Numbered from the stretch's first letter, positions 1 through 8,948 are shown. The stretch is 64,000 nt of DNA from Bacillus sp. RAR_GA_16 (GCF_020165985.1 NZ_JAIUKZ010000011.1:186001-250000), one strand, 5' to 3'. Notes: generated from the sequence alone by a model not told the origin. Program-made: numbers and translations.

Positions 1-563
1 AGCGGCACCATAATAAAACGGTAGACTCCTATAAATCCAGCGCCATCAATTTTCGCTGATTCAATCATCGAATCAGGAATGCTCGCATAAAAGTTTCGGA
101 ACATTAGGGTCGTGATTGGAATGCCATACACGACGTGAACAAATACAAGTCCCGCGATTGAATTGTATAGACCGATTTCCCTTAGAAACTGAATAAGTGG
201 AATAAGAATACTTTGGTAAGGGATAAACATCCCAAATAAAATGACCGTAAACAGCGTATTCGCGCCTTTGAATTTCCATTTAGAAAGGACGTACCCGTTT
301 AATGATCCTAAGAGCGCGGATAACAACGTGGCTGGGATGACAAGATAGAAACTATTTAATAGATTTGGCGCAAGTTTCGTAAAAGCTTCGGAATAGCTAC
401 TAAAGTCCAGAGATGTCGGCAGCTGCCACATTTGACTTAACGTCACTTCTTCAAGGGGCTTGAGACTCGTAATGATCATCACGTAAACAGGCATCAGATA
501 GAAACACGAAAGTGCAATAAGTAAAGCATAAAGAATAGGGCGCGTGAACATTCGTATAGCCAC
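1..563 (-). CDS. Carbohydrate ABC transporter permease, MalG-like (partial, C-terminus off the left edge)
   Basis: Inner membrane-spanning subunit of a CUT1-type sugar importer. The visible 187 residues begin with a hydrophobic segment near residues 7-28, then SLKPLEEV, typical of MalG-family N-termini, several further membrane segments, and a sequence like the EAA loop (SAKIDGAGFIGVYRFIMVPL) that contacts the ATPase. The likely start is GTG at 563, seven bases after AAGGAGG. It overlaps the TAG stop of the upstream permease by one base, so the two are probably translationally coupled. ATG at 551 is an alternative start. The gene order binding protein, MalF-like, MalG-like is standard for CUT1 operons. 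No ATPase gene is visible; a shared MsmX-type ATPase is usual in bacilli. The substrate cannot be read from the sequence. Confidence 0.9.
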   Translation of the reverse strand, partial: MAIRMFTRPILYALLIALSCFYLMPVYVMIITSLKPLEEVTLSQMWQLPTSLDFSSYSEAFTKLAPNLLNSFYLVIPATLLSALLGSLNGYVLSKWKFKGANTLFTVILFGMFIPYQSILIPLIQFLREIGLYNSIAGLVFVHVVYGIPITTLMFRNFYASIPDSMIESAKIDGAGFIGVYRFIMVP

Positions 564-1522
564 TAGGCATCCTCCTTCCGACTTGACCAAAGATAAGGAA
601 CGATAAAGATCGCAACAGCTAAAAGCATGACGACCGCAATCGCTGCTCCGTTCGCGTAATAATTTCCTCTGAATGTCGTTTCATACATATACACACCGGG
701 CACGTCGGTAACAAAGTTGGCACCTGGTCCCGTCATCGCATAAATCAAATCAAATATTTTAAGTGAAATATGAGCCATAATGATGATCACACTGACCGTA
801 ATGGGACGGAGGATCGGCATTATAATTTTCCAATACACTTGAAATTCATTTGCCCCGTCCATGCGAGCGGCTTCCCTTACTTCTTCAGGAACACCTCGTA
901 AACCGGCAAGATACATAGCTACTGAAAACCCAGTCATTTGCCAGACGGCCGCAATGACAACAGCGATCATAGCGATTGGAATCCCGAATTCGATTTTCCC
1001 CCAGCTAATACCGGGAAAGATTGTCGTATCGGTGTACCATTTTGACTCCAGTCCGAGCTTTGCCAGAAAAAGATTAACCCCTGTGGAAGGATTCAACAGC
1101 CACTGCCATACGACCCCTGTAACGACAAATGAAAGCGCCATCGGAAAGAAAAAGATGTTTCGAAACAGCGACTCCTGCTGAATTTTCTGGTCTAAAAGAA
1201 TCGCTAGAATTTGCCCTACGACAATCACGGCTAAAATAAACATGATGGTAAAAAAGAGCGTATTTCGCAGGTCTGCTTGAAAACGAAAATCACCAAACAA
1301 ATAAAGATAATTTTTTAATCCAACAAATGAAAAGTCTGGGACAAGTGAGTTCCAATTACTTAACGAAACGTAGCCCGTCCAGCCGATAAATCCATAAACA
1401 AATACACCAACTAACAAAATCGATGGAATAAGAAAGCCGATCGCAATCATGTGATCCTTCGTAAGCGAACGTTTTTTCCGCGTTGTTACAGTGACCGATC
1501 GCATCGTTGTTTCAGTCTTCAT
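563..1522 (-). CDS. Carbohydrate ABC transporter permease, MalF-like
   Basis: First permease of the same CUT1 importer (319 aa). After a basic N-terminus it has a membrane segment (AIGFLIPSILLVGVFVYGF), a short extracytoplasmic region and five more membrane segments. The EAA-loop motif EAARMDGANEFQVYWKIIMPIL, about 70 residues from the end, docks the ATPase. The open frame extends to 1540, but the ribosome site AAGGGGG sits six bases before the ATG at 1522, so I use that start; ATGs at 1525, 1528 and 1540 are badly placed. It lies 57 bp downstream of the binding-protein gene and is very likely cotranscribed with it. Confidence 0.93.
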   Translation of the reverse strand: MKTETTMRSVTVTTRKKRSLTKDHMIAIGFLIPSILLVGVFVYGFIGWTGYVSLSNWNSLVPDFSFVGLKNYLYLFGDFRFQADLRNTLFFTIMFILAVIVVGQILAILLDQKIQQESLFRNIFFFPMALSFVVTGVVWQWLLNPSTGVNLFLAKLGLESKWYTDTTIFPGISWGKIEFGIPIAMIAVVIAAVWQMTGFSVAMYLAGLRGVPEEVREAARMDGANEFQVYWKIIMPILRPITVSVIIIMAHISLKIFDLIYAMTGPGANFVTDVPGVYMYETTFRGNYYANGAAIAVVMLLAVAIFIVPYLWSSRKEDA

Positions 1523-1579
1523 CATCATCCCCCTTACCATTCAAAAAAGGAGAAGAACCAATCTTCTCCCTTAACATGT

Positions 1580-2869
1580 TTACTTCAGGTCACCAGAAGC
1601 ATCTTCAAGTGAACTAATCAATTGATCAACGTCCTGCTGCGTCACAAAAATATTAATCGCCTGGTTTACTTTCGTAACAAAACCTTCAGGTGCAGCCGAT
1701 CCGTGCGCAAGACTCGGTGCGAGACTCGCACTCTTGAAGTCTTCAATTGTTTCTTTTCCATATTCATCGTAGTTTGAGAGATCCGCATCAACACGAGCCG
1801 GGATGGAACCTTTTAATGGGTTAAATGCATCCTGCCCTTCAACAGATCCAAGAACAGATAAGAATTTCTTAACGTCTTCAGGATTAGAAACGCCCTTAGG
1901 CAAACCAAACGTATCGGTAATGACCATAAACATTCCTTCTGTACCCGGTGTTGCTACCCAACCAAAATCCTCTTTTACTTTCAAATTAAGATCGTTCACA
2001 AAGTAACCCTTTGCCCAATCTCCCATAACGTTCATCGCTGCTTCTCCATCTGCGACGAGCTGTGAAGCATCCTGCCAGTTCCGAGAGCTATGGTCTTCGT
2101 TTACGTAGCTCAACATTTTTTTGAAATTCTCAACCGCTTCTTTTACTTTTGGATCACTAAATGATAGTTCCCCAGTAAAAAGCTTTTTGTAATCATCTGC
2201 ACCAAGCGTTCCAAGGAGCGCTGTTTCAAAGAGATGCGTTGCTGTCCAGGGCTCTTTGTCACCAAGGGCAAGGGGGGTTACTCCTGCTTCCTGAAGCTGA
2301 TCGGCTGCTGTGAAAAACTCATCGAACGTTGTCGGTGGCTCGACACCATTTTCTTCAAAAACGCTCGTGTTGTACCAGAGCACGTTACCCCGATGGATGT
2401 TTACCGGAACGGAATAGATATCCCCATCTTTACTAACAAGATCAATCAAATCCTCTGGGAACTTATCTTCCCATCCTTCAGATTCATAAAGATCGTTAAG
2501 CGTTTCCATTTTTCCAGCTGCGACCCAGCCATCATTTAGTTCAGAACCGCCATGCACTTGGAATGTTGCTGGTGGATCATCCCCTTGCATGCGACTTGCT
2601 AGGACAGCCTTCGCATTTGTTCCTGCCCCGCCAGCAACGGCCGCATTTTCCACTTCAATATCAGGGTATTCTTCTTTAAATAAGTCAATCAGCGCATTCA
2701 ATCCATCTTCTTCCCCAGCACCTGTCCACCAGCTAAAAATATCAAGCGTTTCTTCATTGCTCGAGCCCCCGCTGCTCGTTTCATCCGAACTCGAGCAAGC
2801 AGAAAGTGATCCAAGCGCTAACACAAGAATTAAAAACCAACCCGTAAATGATTTAAGGCTTCCCTTCAT
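1580..2869 (-). CDS. Sugar ABC transporter substrate-binding lipoprotein
   Basis: Extracellular solute-binding protein of family 1 (MalE/UgpB-like), 429 aa, delivering an unidentified sugar or oligosaccharide to the two downstream permeases. The signal peptide ends in the lipobox LSAC, so Cys25 is expected to be lipid-modified and anchored on the outer face of the membrane. The mature protein begins with a Ser/Glu-rich linker, followed by LDIFSWWTGAGEEDGLNAL, typical of the family. ATG at 2869 is preceded by a G-rich ribosome site; the GTG at 2902 has none. Upstream lie two 18-bp direct repeats that may bind the AraC-type regulator encoded at 4723-6288. This supports sensing of the same sugar, but the link is inferred. 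Confidence 0.93.
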   Translation of the reverse strand: MKGSLKSFTGWFLILVLALGSLSACSSSDETSSGGSSNEETLDIFSWWTGAGEEDGLNALIDLFKEEYPDIEVENAAVAGGAGTNAKAVLASRMQGDDPPATFQVHGGSELNDGWVAAGKMETLNDLYESEGWEDKFPEDLIDLVSKDGDIYSVPVNIHRGNVLWYNTSVFEENGVEPPTTFDEFFTAADQLQEAGVTPLALGDKEPWTATHLFETALLGTLGADDYKKLFTGELSFSDPKVKEAVENFKKMLSYVNEDHSSRNWQDASQLVADGEAAMNVMGDWAKGYFVNDLNLKVKEDFGWVATPGTEGMFMVITDTFGLPKGVSNPEDVKKFLSVLGSVEGQDAFNPLKGSIPARVDADLSNYDEYGKETIEDFKSASLAPSLAHGSAAPEGFVTKVNQAINIFVTQQDVDQLISSLEDASGDLK

Positions 2870-2932
2870 ACGATCGATCCCCCCATTTCTTTTGTTACTC
2901 ACACTTTATCAAAACGAATGACTGTTAAGTGA

Positions 2933-2946
2933 TGTAAGCGCCTTCA
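2933..2946. promoter_or_regulatory. Candidate CcpA cre site
   Basis: TGTAAGCGCCTTCA, preceded by A, matches the Bacillus cre consensus WTGNAANCGNWNNCW at all but one position (C instead of W after CGC). It lies 64 bp upstream of the binding-protein start codon and touches the first AraC-type repeat. Catabolite repression of a sugar importer would be expected. This is a pattern match only. Confidence 0.4.
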
Positions 2947-2978
2947 TATTTTTGTGGTCACCTTCACTTTTTTGTGGT
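2941..2978. promoter_or_regulatory. Tandem direct repeat, candidate AraC-type (YesN) binding site
   Basis: Two direct copies of CCTTCAnnTTTTTGTGGT occupy 2941-2958 and 2961-2978. They differ only at the two n positions, and their period is 20 bp, close to two helical turns. AraC-family regulators usually bind such repeats upstream of a weak -35 region. The repeats sit 70-110 bp upstream of the importer's binding-protein gene, in the 213-bp gap between divergent genes. The nearest regulator of that class is the YesN-type protein 1.7 kb away. Confidence 0.55.
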
Positions 2979-3082
2979 TCGTTTCATAAGCTAGTACAAC
3001 ACAAATAAAGGAAGGGTCTTCTTACAATCAAGGAGAATAGTAAAGTAAGCAGGTATTTCCGTTTAAACGAGGTGAATGAAAA

Positions 3083-3691
3083 ATGAAGCTATCCGAACTA
3101 AATCCGAACACTCTCTCAAGAGAACAAATAACGTCCATCATGTTCCAGGAAACCGTGGATGATCACAAATCTGGTGATTGTATTTTTGTTTTCGGGTCAA
3201 AGAACATTCACCGTGTTATAAAAGCTGCAAAACTCTATCATGATAAACGTGCCCCAAAAATCCTTGTTTCAGGCTCTGCAGCAAGATGGGAAGATCAAGA
3301 GGAAACAGAAGCCACTTGGATGAGAGATCGATTAGTCGAACTCGGCGTACCAACTGAGGCTATTTTACTCGAGCATGAAGCTGCAAACACCACAGAAAAT
3401 GTTCTCGCTTCTCTAATGGTTTTACAACGGTCGATTGGCCTAAACCGAATTCACCGACTATTAATTGTGAGTTCACCCTACCATATGAAAAGATGTCATC
3501 TAACACTCACCACCTACATGCCAGACTGGATTTCCTACAGTTTTTGTTCAGATGATCGTGAATTTGGACAGCAAAACAACTGGTGGAAACATGATGAAGA
3601 AAGGGAAAGAGTGATGAAAGAACTTCACTCCATACAGCGGTACGTTCAGGATGGAATACTGAAGGATGAGTCGATTCAATTAACAATATAG
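3083..3691 (+). CDS. YdcF-like protein (DUF218 family)
   Basis: A 202-aa member of the DUF218/YdcF/SanA family, whose biochemical role is generally unknown. Visible family features are a Rossmann-like opening (DCIFVFGSKN), the segment APKILVSGSAARWEDQEETEA, the conserved acid-rich stretch ending in NTTENV, and LLIVSSPYHMKRC. No signal peptide or membrane segment is seen, so it looks cytosolic. ATG at 3083 follows GAGGTG at good spacing. It is monocistronic: a divergent importer lies on one side and a strong hairpin follows its stop. Confidence 0.8.
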   Translation: MKLSELNPNTLSREQITSIMFQETVDDHKSGDCIFVFGSKNIHRVIKAAKLYHDKRAPKILVSGSAARWEDQEETEATWMRDRLVELGVPTEAILLEHEAANTTENVLASLMVLQRSIGLNRIHRLLIVSSPYHMKRCHLTLTTYMPDWISYSFCSDDREFGQQNNWWKHDEERERVMKELHSIQRYVQDGILKDESIQLTI

Positions 3692-3716
3692 AGAGGAATC
3701 CCTTATTCTCTCAAGG

Positions 3717-3758
3717 ACAAAAAGGAGTTTACCATGTTAACAGGAAACTCCTTTTTGT
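3717..3758. terminator. Bidirectional intrinsic terminator
   Basis: A perfect 14-bp inverted repeat (ACAAAAAGGAGTTT and its complement) around a 14-bp loop lies between the converging YdcF-like and hydrolase genes. Each arm has an A/T run, so the hairpin can end transcription from either side. Confidence 0.85.
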
Positions 3759-3767
3759 CGTGGGACG

Positions 3768-4571
3768 TTATAGGGCAGATGAAATGCTTTTCTCTATCCG
3801 ATGTTTGTTGAAAAACGCCATAGAAGCAGCATTAAATTCTTTTGGTTTTTCAACGTTACAAACATGACCACAATCTAATAATAAATGGGTCGCCTGTCGA
3901 TCGCTGTTAATATCTTCAAGCAAGGGTTTGACAAAGAGATGATCCTGTTCACCTGAAATGTAGAGTTTAGGGATATTTTCACTCTTTTCTTGTACTTCTA
4001 CATAAGTCGCTTTCACATGAAATGCTAATCCATACCATGCCAGAAAATCACTCCGCTTCATTTTCATCGCTTCTCTTATAAAGAGCTTGCGTGAACGTGC
4101 GTGATTCGATTTTGGCATCATCACATAAGCAAACAATTTGTATAACCACATATACGGAATAAAAGCTTTCACGGCATTTCCAGCCAAAAGTAAGAAGGAA
4201 GCTAAAGGATTAAATCGGGTAATCGCTCCTCCAAGCACAGCACTTTGAACACGGTCTGGGGCCTGCTGCAACAAATGATGCACCGCAACAGACCCAAGTG
4301 AGATGCCAACTAAATGGGCTTTCGAAATTTTCAATTCATCTAGCAGACTGAGAATTTCACCAGCAATCCCTTCAGCCGTAAAAGGATTATCAGAGCTTGA
4401 CGTCAGAGGTGAATTTCCATGCCCCGGTAAGTTTATCGCTAACACATGATAGTGCTTTTTATAAATCCCTATCTGGTGACAAAAGATCCCATAGTTCCCA
4501 CCAAGACCATGTAGCAAGACAATCGTTTCGCTACCACTTGCCTTGTTTTTGTAAAGTTTATATTCAAGCAT
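3768..4571 (-). CDS. Alpha/beta-fold hydrolase
   Basis: A 267-aa alpha/beta hydrolase with the oxyanion-side HGLGG motif near residue 21, the nucleophile elbow GISLG near residue 93, a probable acid in SGEQDH and the catalytic histidine in DCGHVCNVEKP. The middle cap region is hydrophobic (residues 125-155). There is no signal peptide. The substrate cannot be predicted; the family covers esterases, lactonases and C-C hydrolases. It stands alone, with a terminator downstream and a separate operon upstream. ATG at 4571 follows GAGAGG at a spacing of ten. Confidence 0.85.
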   Translation of the reverse strand: MLEYKLYKNKASGSETIVLLHGLGGNYGIFCHQIGIYKKHYHVLAINLPGHGNSPLTSSSDNPFTAEGIAGEILSLLDELKISKAHLVGISLGSVAVHHLLQQAPDRVQSAVLGGAITRFNPLASFLLLAGNAVKAFIPYMWLYKLFAYVMMPKSNHARSRKLFIREAMKMKRSDFLAWYGLAFHVKATYVEVQEKSENIPKLYISGEQDHLFVKPLLEDINSDRQATHLLLDCGHVCNVEKPKEFNAASMAFFNKHRIEKSISSAL

Positions 4572-4722
4572 GATGATAAATCCTCTCTGTTTAAGGGATG
4601 TTGCGTCCCAAGTTGAATTCTAAGTATACCTTTCGAAGGGTGGAGAATGAAATGAAAAATTGGTTTAAGATAACATCAATTTCCCTATGCACCTATGAAT
4701 AGAACTATTAGCGTTTATCACT

Positions 4723-6288
4723 CTACTGATTGAGGTTTTGTAAACGCTCACGATACTGAGATGGTGATAAGCCTACTTTTCGTTTAAATACGCGGCTAAA
4801 ATAATTCGGATCTTTATACCCAACGTTAAAGCAAATTTCTTTTAAGCTTTTGCTAGGATCCAGCATTTCTCGCTTGGCTTCTGTAATCCGAACTTCTGTG
4901 ACGTAATCGATAAAAGTCATGCCACTCTTATCTTTAAATAATTTACTAACATAATAAGGGCTAAGCTCTACATGCTCGGCTGCTTCTTCAAGAGTAAGCT
5001 GTTTTTGAAAATGAGCTCGAATGTATTTCTTCACCTGTTCAAGTCGATCCCCTCCGTGAAGCGCGCGCCATCCCTGAACATGCTCGCTTAACTTCCGAAG
5101 TTTTTCTCGCGCTAGATTAGTAGCTTCGGACTTACTTTCCGCCACTATGTAGGAATATGAGGATAGGACGATTCCATTGGTTTGAAGTATCCGCTCCGCG
5201 ACAAGAAAGAGTTCATTTAGTTTTTGAACATAAGTGGAAAAAGCCTCATTTGAAATCATTTCAAGATACACATCAAGTTCTTGCATCGCTCTTGCAAAGT
5301 CCCCATTATGAATCGCATTGATCACAATCGATTCTTGCTCCTGTGTACGATTCCGGCTAGGCATACGTCCGCTTTTTCCTTCTTGATAAAACGCATACGT
5401 AACCTCATGCTGAAAATCTAGATTTCGAACGGTATGTAAAGCTTCACGATAAGAGGATACGAATTGATTCGCTTCCTGATAAGGCGTCCCTACGCCAATA
5501 CAAACCGCTTCGTGAAAACGTTGTTTAAGTTCATAAAGAAGATTTCGTATCACCGGCTGTACTTTTGACTTTAAGCGCTTATCCTTATCATGAAGGTTTT
5601 CACTAAATAAAAAGCAGGGTAAATAGTAACCATCTCTCACTCCAATTAAAACTTCTCCAGGAAAAGTGGTTTTCAATTTTTCTTTAATCCACTGATCCAT
5701 TTCATTGATGAAGGTCTCCTGTTTGTCTGGAAATTTAATTACGATGGCATACCCTACAGTCGTTTGAAAGCCAAGCAGTTCGCTCCACTCAGAAGGACTG
5801 AACTCCGTCACTTGATTCATTAAGATCGCATTCACCCACTCGCCTTCAAGTAAGTGAACGGCTTTTACAAGCTGCGCTTGAACATGGTCTTTTTTCTCAG
5901 CTTCTTGTCGCTCTTCATCAAGTTCTTTTGAAACGCGTTCAATGGCGGAGAAGATTTCCATTTTTCGAGCCGGCTTAAGTAAATATTCTTTTACTCCCTG
6001 TTGCATCACTTCTCTTGCATAGTTAAATGTGTCAAAAGCAGAGAGCATAATAAACCGAATGTTGGCATGACTCTTTTTAATGATTTTTACTGCTTCGACT
6101 CCATCAATTCCAGGCATTTTAATATCCATAAAAACGATATTTGGGTGGAACTCATCTACACACGAAATAGCTTCCCTTCCATTTTTTGCTTTAAGAAGGG
6201 TGACGCGATCGCCATATTTTCTTGCGATCATCATTTCCAACGCATCTCGTTCTAGCTGCTCATCGTCCACGATCATGATTTTATGCAA
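4723..6288 (-). CDS. Response regulator, YesN-type with AraC DNA-binding domain
   Basis: A 521-aa transcription regulator. Residues 1-120 form a receiver domain with the acidic pocket DDE, phospho-acceptor Asp55 (VFMDIKMPG) and the conserved Lys in LLKPARK. A long middle region follows, then two AraC-type helix-turn-helix motifs in the last 100 residues (LTLEEAAEHVELSPYYVSKLFK and the SLKEICFNVGYKDPNYFSRVFKRKVG region). The start appears to be TTG at 6288, six bases after GAGAGG; the in-frame ATG at 6276 is too far from it. The gene overlaps the kinase gene by eight bases. It probably activates a nearby sugar importer; the direct repeats at 2941-2978 are the best candidate site. Confidence 0.93.
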   Translation of the reverse strand: MHKIMIVDDEQLERDALEMMIARKYGDRVTLLKAKNGREAISCVDEFHPNIVFMDIKMPGIDGVEAVKIIKKSHANIRFIMLSAFDTFNYAREVMQQGVKEYLLKPARKMEIFSAIERVSKELDEERQEAEKKDHVQAQLVKAVHLLEGEWVNAILMNQVTEFSPSEWSELLGFQTTVGYAIVIKFPDKQETFINEMDQWIKEKLKTTFPGEVLIGVRDGYYLPCFLFSENLHDKDKRLKSKVQPVIRNLLYELKQRFHEAVCIGVGTPYQEANQFVSSYREALHTVRNLDFQHEVTYAFYQEGKSGRMPSRNRTQEQESIVINAIHNGDFARAMQELDVYLEMISNEAFSTYVQKLNELFLVAERILQTNGIVLSSYSYIVAESKSEATNLAREKLRKLSEHVQGWRALHGGDRLEQVKKYIRAHFQKQLTLEEAAEHVELSPYYVSKLFKDKSGMTFIDYVTEVRITEAKREMLDPSKSLKEICFNVGYKDPNYFSRVFKRKVGLSPSQYRERLQNLNQ

Positions 6289-7726
6289 ATTGTTCCTCTC
6301 CTTCCCGCGTTAGGTAAGGTACATTCAATCGAACGGTGGTCCCGGTTTCTTGAGAAGATTCAACGGTCATAGAACCTGCTTGTTGCGAGAACAATTCAAT
6401 TCGTTTTCTTACATTCTGCATGCCAAGTCCTGTCGAATGCCCCTGCCTTTGCGCAATTGCCCTTTCATCTTCAGAAAAAATTTGTGAAAGTCTTTCCTTT
6501 TCAATACCAACTCCATTATCCAAAACTTCAATGATGACCTCATCTTGTTCTGCATAAATACGTATCGTAATTTCCCCACCTGCTTCATACGACTCAACAC
6601 CATGGATAAACGCATTTTCAACAATTGGCTGAAGGGTTAAAACAGGAATTCGACAGTCGAGGATGCTCTCGTCTGCGATAACCTCAAACGTCACACGTTC
6701 ACCAAATCGCGACTTCTGAATAAAGAAGTATTCCCTCACAATTGTGAGTTCTTCTTCAAGCGTTACGTCTTTCGCCAAATTACCAAGATTATAGCGGAGA
6801 AGCGCCGCAACTGATTCAATCAATTCACTCGTCTGATCGGCCCCTTCAATGTAAGCGCGTCTGGAAATCGTATTGAGCGTATTAAATAGAAAGTGCGGAT
6901 TCATCTGACTTTGAAGACTTTTTAATTCCATTTCTTTTAAGAGCTGATCGAGCTCTGATTTCTGCTTGATTTCCTTAATTAGTCCTCGTATGTTTTCCTG
7001 CATGCGATAGAAAGTTTCAGCCAACAACTGCAGTTCATTTTTTGAATGAACGGTCACTTTACTCGCTGTAAAATCACCTTTTGATAACTTTCTAGCCGCT
7101 GCTGCAAGCTCATGAATTGGTGTCGTAATACCCCGTGAAAACCAGAAAGCCATTAAGAAACTAACTAAAATCATAGAGACAAATAACGAAATCCCCATCC
7201 ACTGAAGGTATGAACTTTTTTGATCCATCTCGTTGTAGAAGGTGCGGTAATCCGTTAATTCAGAATTAATGAGCGTTAGCGTTGTTTCTTGGATAAAGGC
7301 AGAGATTTGCGCCGCTTCGTTTAAGTGACCTGAATACTGATTAATTTCCTGCCTCTGAAAAGCCTGTACTGTTATATCGCATTCAAGTAAAAAGCTTTCA
7401 ATCATGTTTTCATAATTTGTGACGATTTGATCGTTCCCTTCATTTTTGACCGTCTCAAGAAGCTCTTCCTTTTCTTGTGATAGAATTTTTCGTTCAGTGG
7501 CATAAGCGGTTAATTCTTCTTGCGTTCGGGCTGTTAAGAACGTATTCATTGCTTCATAGACCGTATTCGTTTGTTGCGATATTTCATTTAAGACGATAAA
7601 CCGCTCAAAACTCGTGTGATAATCATCAATCGTACGCTGACTGCTATGAAACAAGTAAAACGCGACACCGTTCATCAAAAGAACAAGCAATGTAAAAAAA
7701 AGAATAAATCTCGCTTGAATTTTCAT
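6281..7726 (-). CDS. Sensor histidine kinase, YesM type
   Basis: A 481-aa membrane histidine kinase. A membrane segment near residues 8-26 is followed by a roughly 150-residue extracytoplasmic helical region, a second membrane segment near 176-196, a HAMP linker (RGITTPIHELAAAARKLSKGDF) and a His_kinase domain with the phospho-acceptor in QSQMNPHFLFNTLN near residue 280. The ATPase domain shows the N box (PIVENAFIHG), G1 (DNGVGI) and G2 (GLGMQNVRKR). It overlaps the upstream binding-protein gene by four bases (ATGA) and the regulator by eight, so all three are one translationally coupled unit. Confidence 0.94.
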   Translation of the reverse strand: MKIQARFILFFTLLVLLMNGVAFYLFHSSQRTIDDYHTSFERFIVLNEISQQTNTVYEAMNTFLTARTQEELTAYATERKILSQEKEELLETVKNEGNDQIVTNYENMIESFLLECDITVQAFQRQEINQYSGHLNEAAQISAFIQETTLTLINSELTDYRTFYNEMDQKSSYLQWMGISLFVSMILVSFLMAFWFSRGITTPIHELAAAARKLSKGDFTASKVTVHSKNELQLLAETFYRMQENIRGLIKEIKQKSELDQLLKEMELKSLQSQMNPHFLFNTLNTISRRAYIEGADQTSELIESVAALLRYNLGNLAKDVTLEEELTIVREYFFIQKSRFGERVTFEVIADESILDCRIPVLTLQPIVENAFIHGVESYEAGGEITIRIYAEQDEVIIEVLDNGVGIEKERLSQIFSEDERAIAQRQGHSTGLGMQNVRKRIELFSQQAGSMTVESSQETGTTVRLNVPYLTREGEEQFA

Positions 7727-8721
7727 TGTTGTTTCATCCCTCCCGGCGTCATAGCTTCTGTTTGAGTGAAGTCTTGTTGACGAACGACATTTGTCATCGT
7801 GTGATGATAAGGAGAAACCTTTTCCCCTTTACGCACTTGAACCATTAATTCAACAGCGTCATACCCCATTTGATAAGGTTTCTGTTCAACTGATGCTTCT
7901 AGCTTTCCTTGTTCAATGAGTTGGATTGTTTCAGGCAAAGTATCAAACCCAATCACATAAACACGGTCCGTCATTCCAATGCTTTCAAGTACCTGTACAA
8001 TCCCAATTGCATCAAGGGCACTAGTTCCGTAAAAAGCATTTATGTCCGGAAACGCCTTGATCATCTCATACGTTTTCTCCGCAGCTTGTATTCTCGTAAT
8101 TTGAGATTCATCGATGGCGATCACCTTTACGCGATCGCTATCTTTAATCGCATCTTTAAACCCGTCCACCCGTAGTTTTTGATTTGCTGAATCAAACCGT
8201 CCCGTAATAATGCCAACCCTCACTTCACCTTCTGTATCCTTGAGTAACGCTTGTCCTGCGAGAAACCCGGCATAATAATTATCGGTTCCAACGTATGCCA
8301 CGCGCTTACTTTCAGGAGCATCCGTATCGATTGTTAGAAAAGGAATTCCTTTCTCTGATACTTGGTTAATGAGCGCAGGTGATACCTCCTCGTTCAACCC
8401 TTGTGCGATGATCCCATCTACTTTTGAGGCAGCTGCCATTTCAATCATCTTCCTGTGTTCATCAAAATTAGCTTGTTTTGGACCGGTATACTGCAGCGAA
8501 ACATTGTATTTCTCTGCTGCAGCACGTGCCCCTTTCTCCACTAGTCGCCAGTAGTCATTATTCACTTCCTCTGTAACGAGTACGAATCGATAATCCGGAG
8601 CTTTATAAGAGGCAGAAGGACGATCTGGCGTTAAATTGAAAGCCCTTACAGAATAGAAAAGAAAAAAAGAAAAGGTTACCGTTACAAGCAAAGCACCAAT
8701 CACGTATATCCAGCGCGCCAT
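7723..8721 (-). CDS. Membrane-anchored periplasmic-binding-like sugar sensor (RbsB/YtfQ family)
   Basis: A 332-aa protein of the Peripla_BP_4 fold. The N-terminus is an uncleaved-looking membrane anchor (WIYVIGALLVTVTFSFFLFYSV) without a lipobox cysteine. The ligand domain runs from FVLVTEEVNNDYWRLVEKGA through GIIAQGLNEE and FLTIDTDAPESKRVAYVGTDNYYAG to VIGFDTLPETI. No permease or ATPase gene accompanies it; the next genes, overlapping, are the kinase and regulator. It is therefore probably a ligand sensor presenting sugar to the kinase, as in the xylose-sensing XylFII-LytS-YesN system of clostridia. The ligand is unknown. The ribosome site AAAGGAGG lies just downstream of a 48-bp palindrome. 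Confidence 0.87.
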   Translation of the reverse strand: MARWIYVIGALLVTVTFSFFLFYSVRAFNLTPDRPSASYKAPDYRFVLVTEEVNNDYWRLVEKGARAAAEKYNVSLQYTGPKQANFDEHRKMIEMAAASKVDGIIAQGLNEEVSPALINQVSEKGIPFLTIDTDAPESKRVAYVGTDNYYAGFLAGQALLKDTEGEVRVGIITGRFDSANQKLRVDGFKDAIKDSDRVKVIAIDESQITRIQAAEKTYEMIKAFPDINAFYGTSALDAIGIVQVLESIGMTDRVYVIGFDTLPETIQLIEQGKLEASVEQKPYQMGYDAVELMVQVRKGEKVSPYHHTMTNVVRQQDFTQTEAMTPGGMKQQ

Positions 8722-8738
8722 CGTACTACCTCCTTTTT

Positions 8739-8819
8739 GGGGTCAGGTTCGTTACCGGTGACGTCACCGGTAACGAACCCGACCCCTTCCACAGACAACT
8801 GTCCTCCCTCAGAGGACTT
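8739..8819 (-). repeat. Composite palindromic repeat, copy 1 (reverse orientation, in the leader of the sensory operon)
   Basis: Positions 8739-8786 form a 48-bp near-perfect palindrome. Its outer arms are GGGGTCAGG and CCCGACCCC and its core GGTGACGTCACC, longer than the other copies. Read on the minus strand it is preceded by the partner hairpin AAGTCC-N9-GGACAG, with 18 bp between GGAC and GGGGTC. It lies between the promoter at 8830-8860 and the ribosome site of the sensor gene, so it should be transcribed and fold in the mRNA leader. Confidence 0.85.
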
Positions 8820-8829
8820 TTCTAATGTC

Positions 8830-8860
8830 ATTATATATCGAACGTACTATCCGGAATCAA
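8830..8860 (-). promoter_or_regulatory. Candidate sigma-A promoter of the sensory operon
   Basis: On the minus strand TTGATT (8855-8860) is followed after 17-19 bp by TATATAAT, with TATAAT at 8830-8835. This is the only good promoter-like sequence between the exporter terminator and the sensor gene, and it implies a leader of about 100 bases holding both hairpins of repeat copy 1. Confidence 0.5.
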
Positions 8861-8948
8861 CTTGTTTTTGTCATGTCTAAAAAAGGCTGGCTATAGATAA
8901 TTTGCGAAACCATTTCCACATCCCTTTTGGATACGGTTTTTTTCTACT

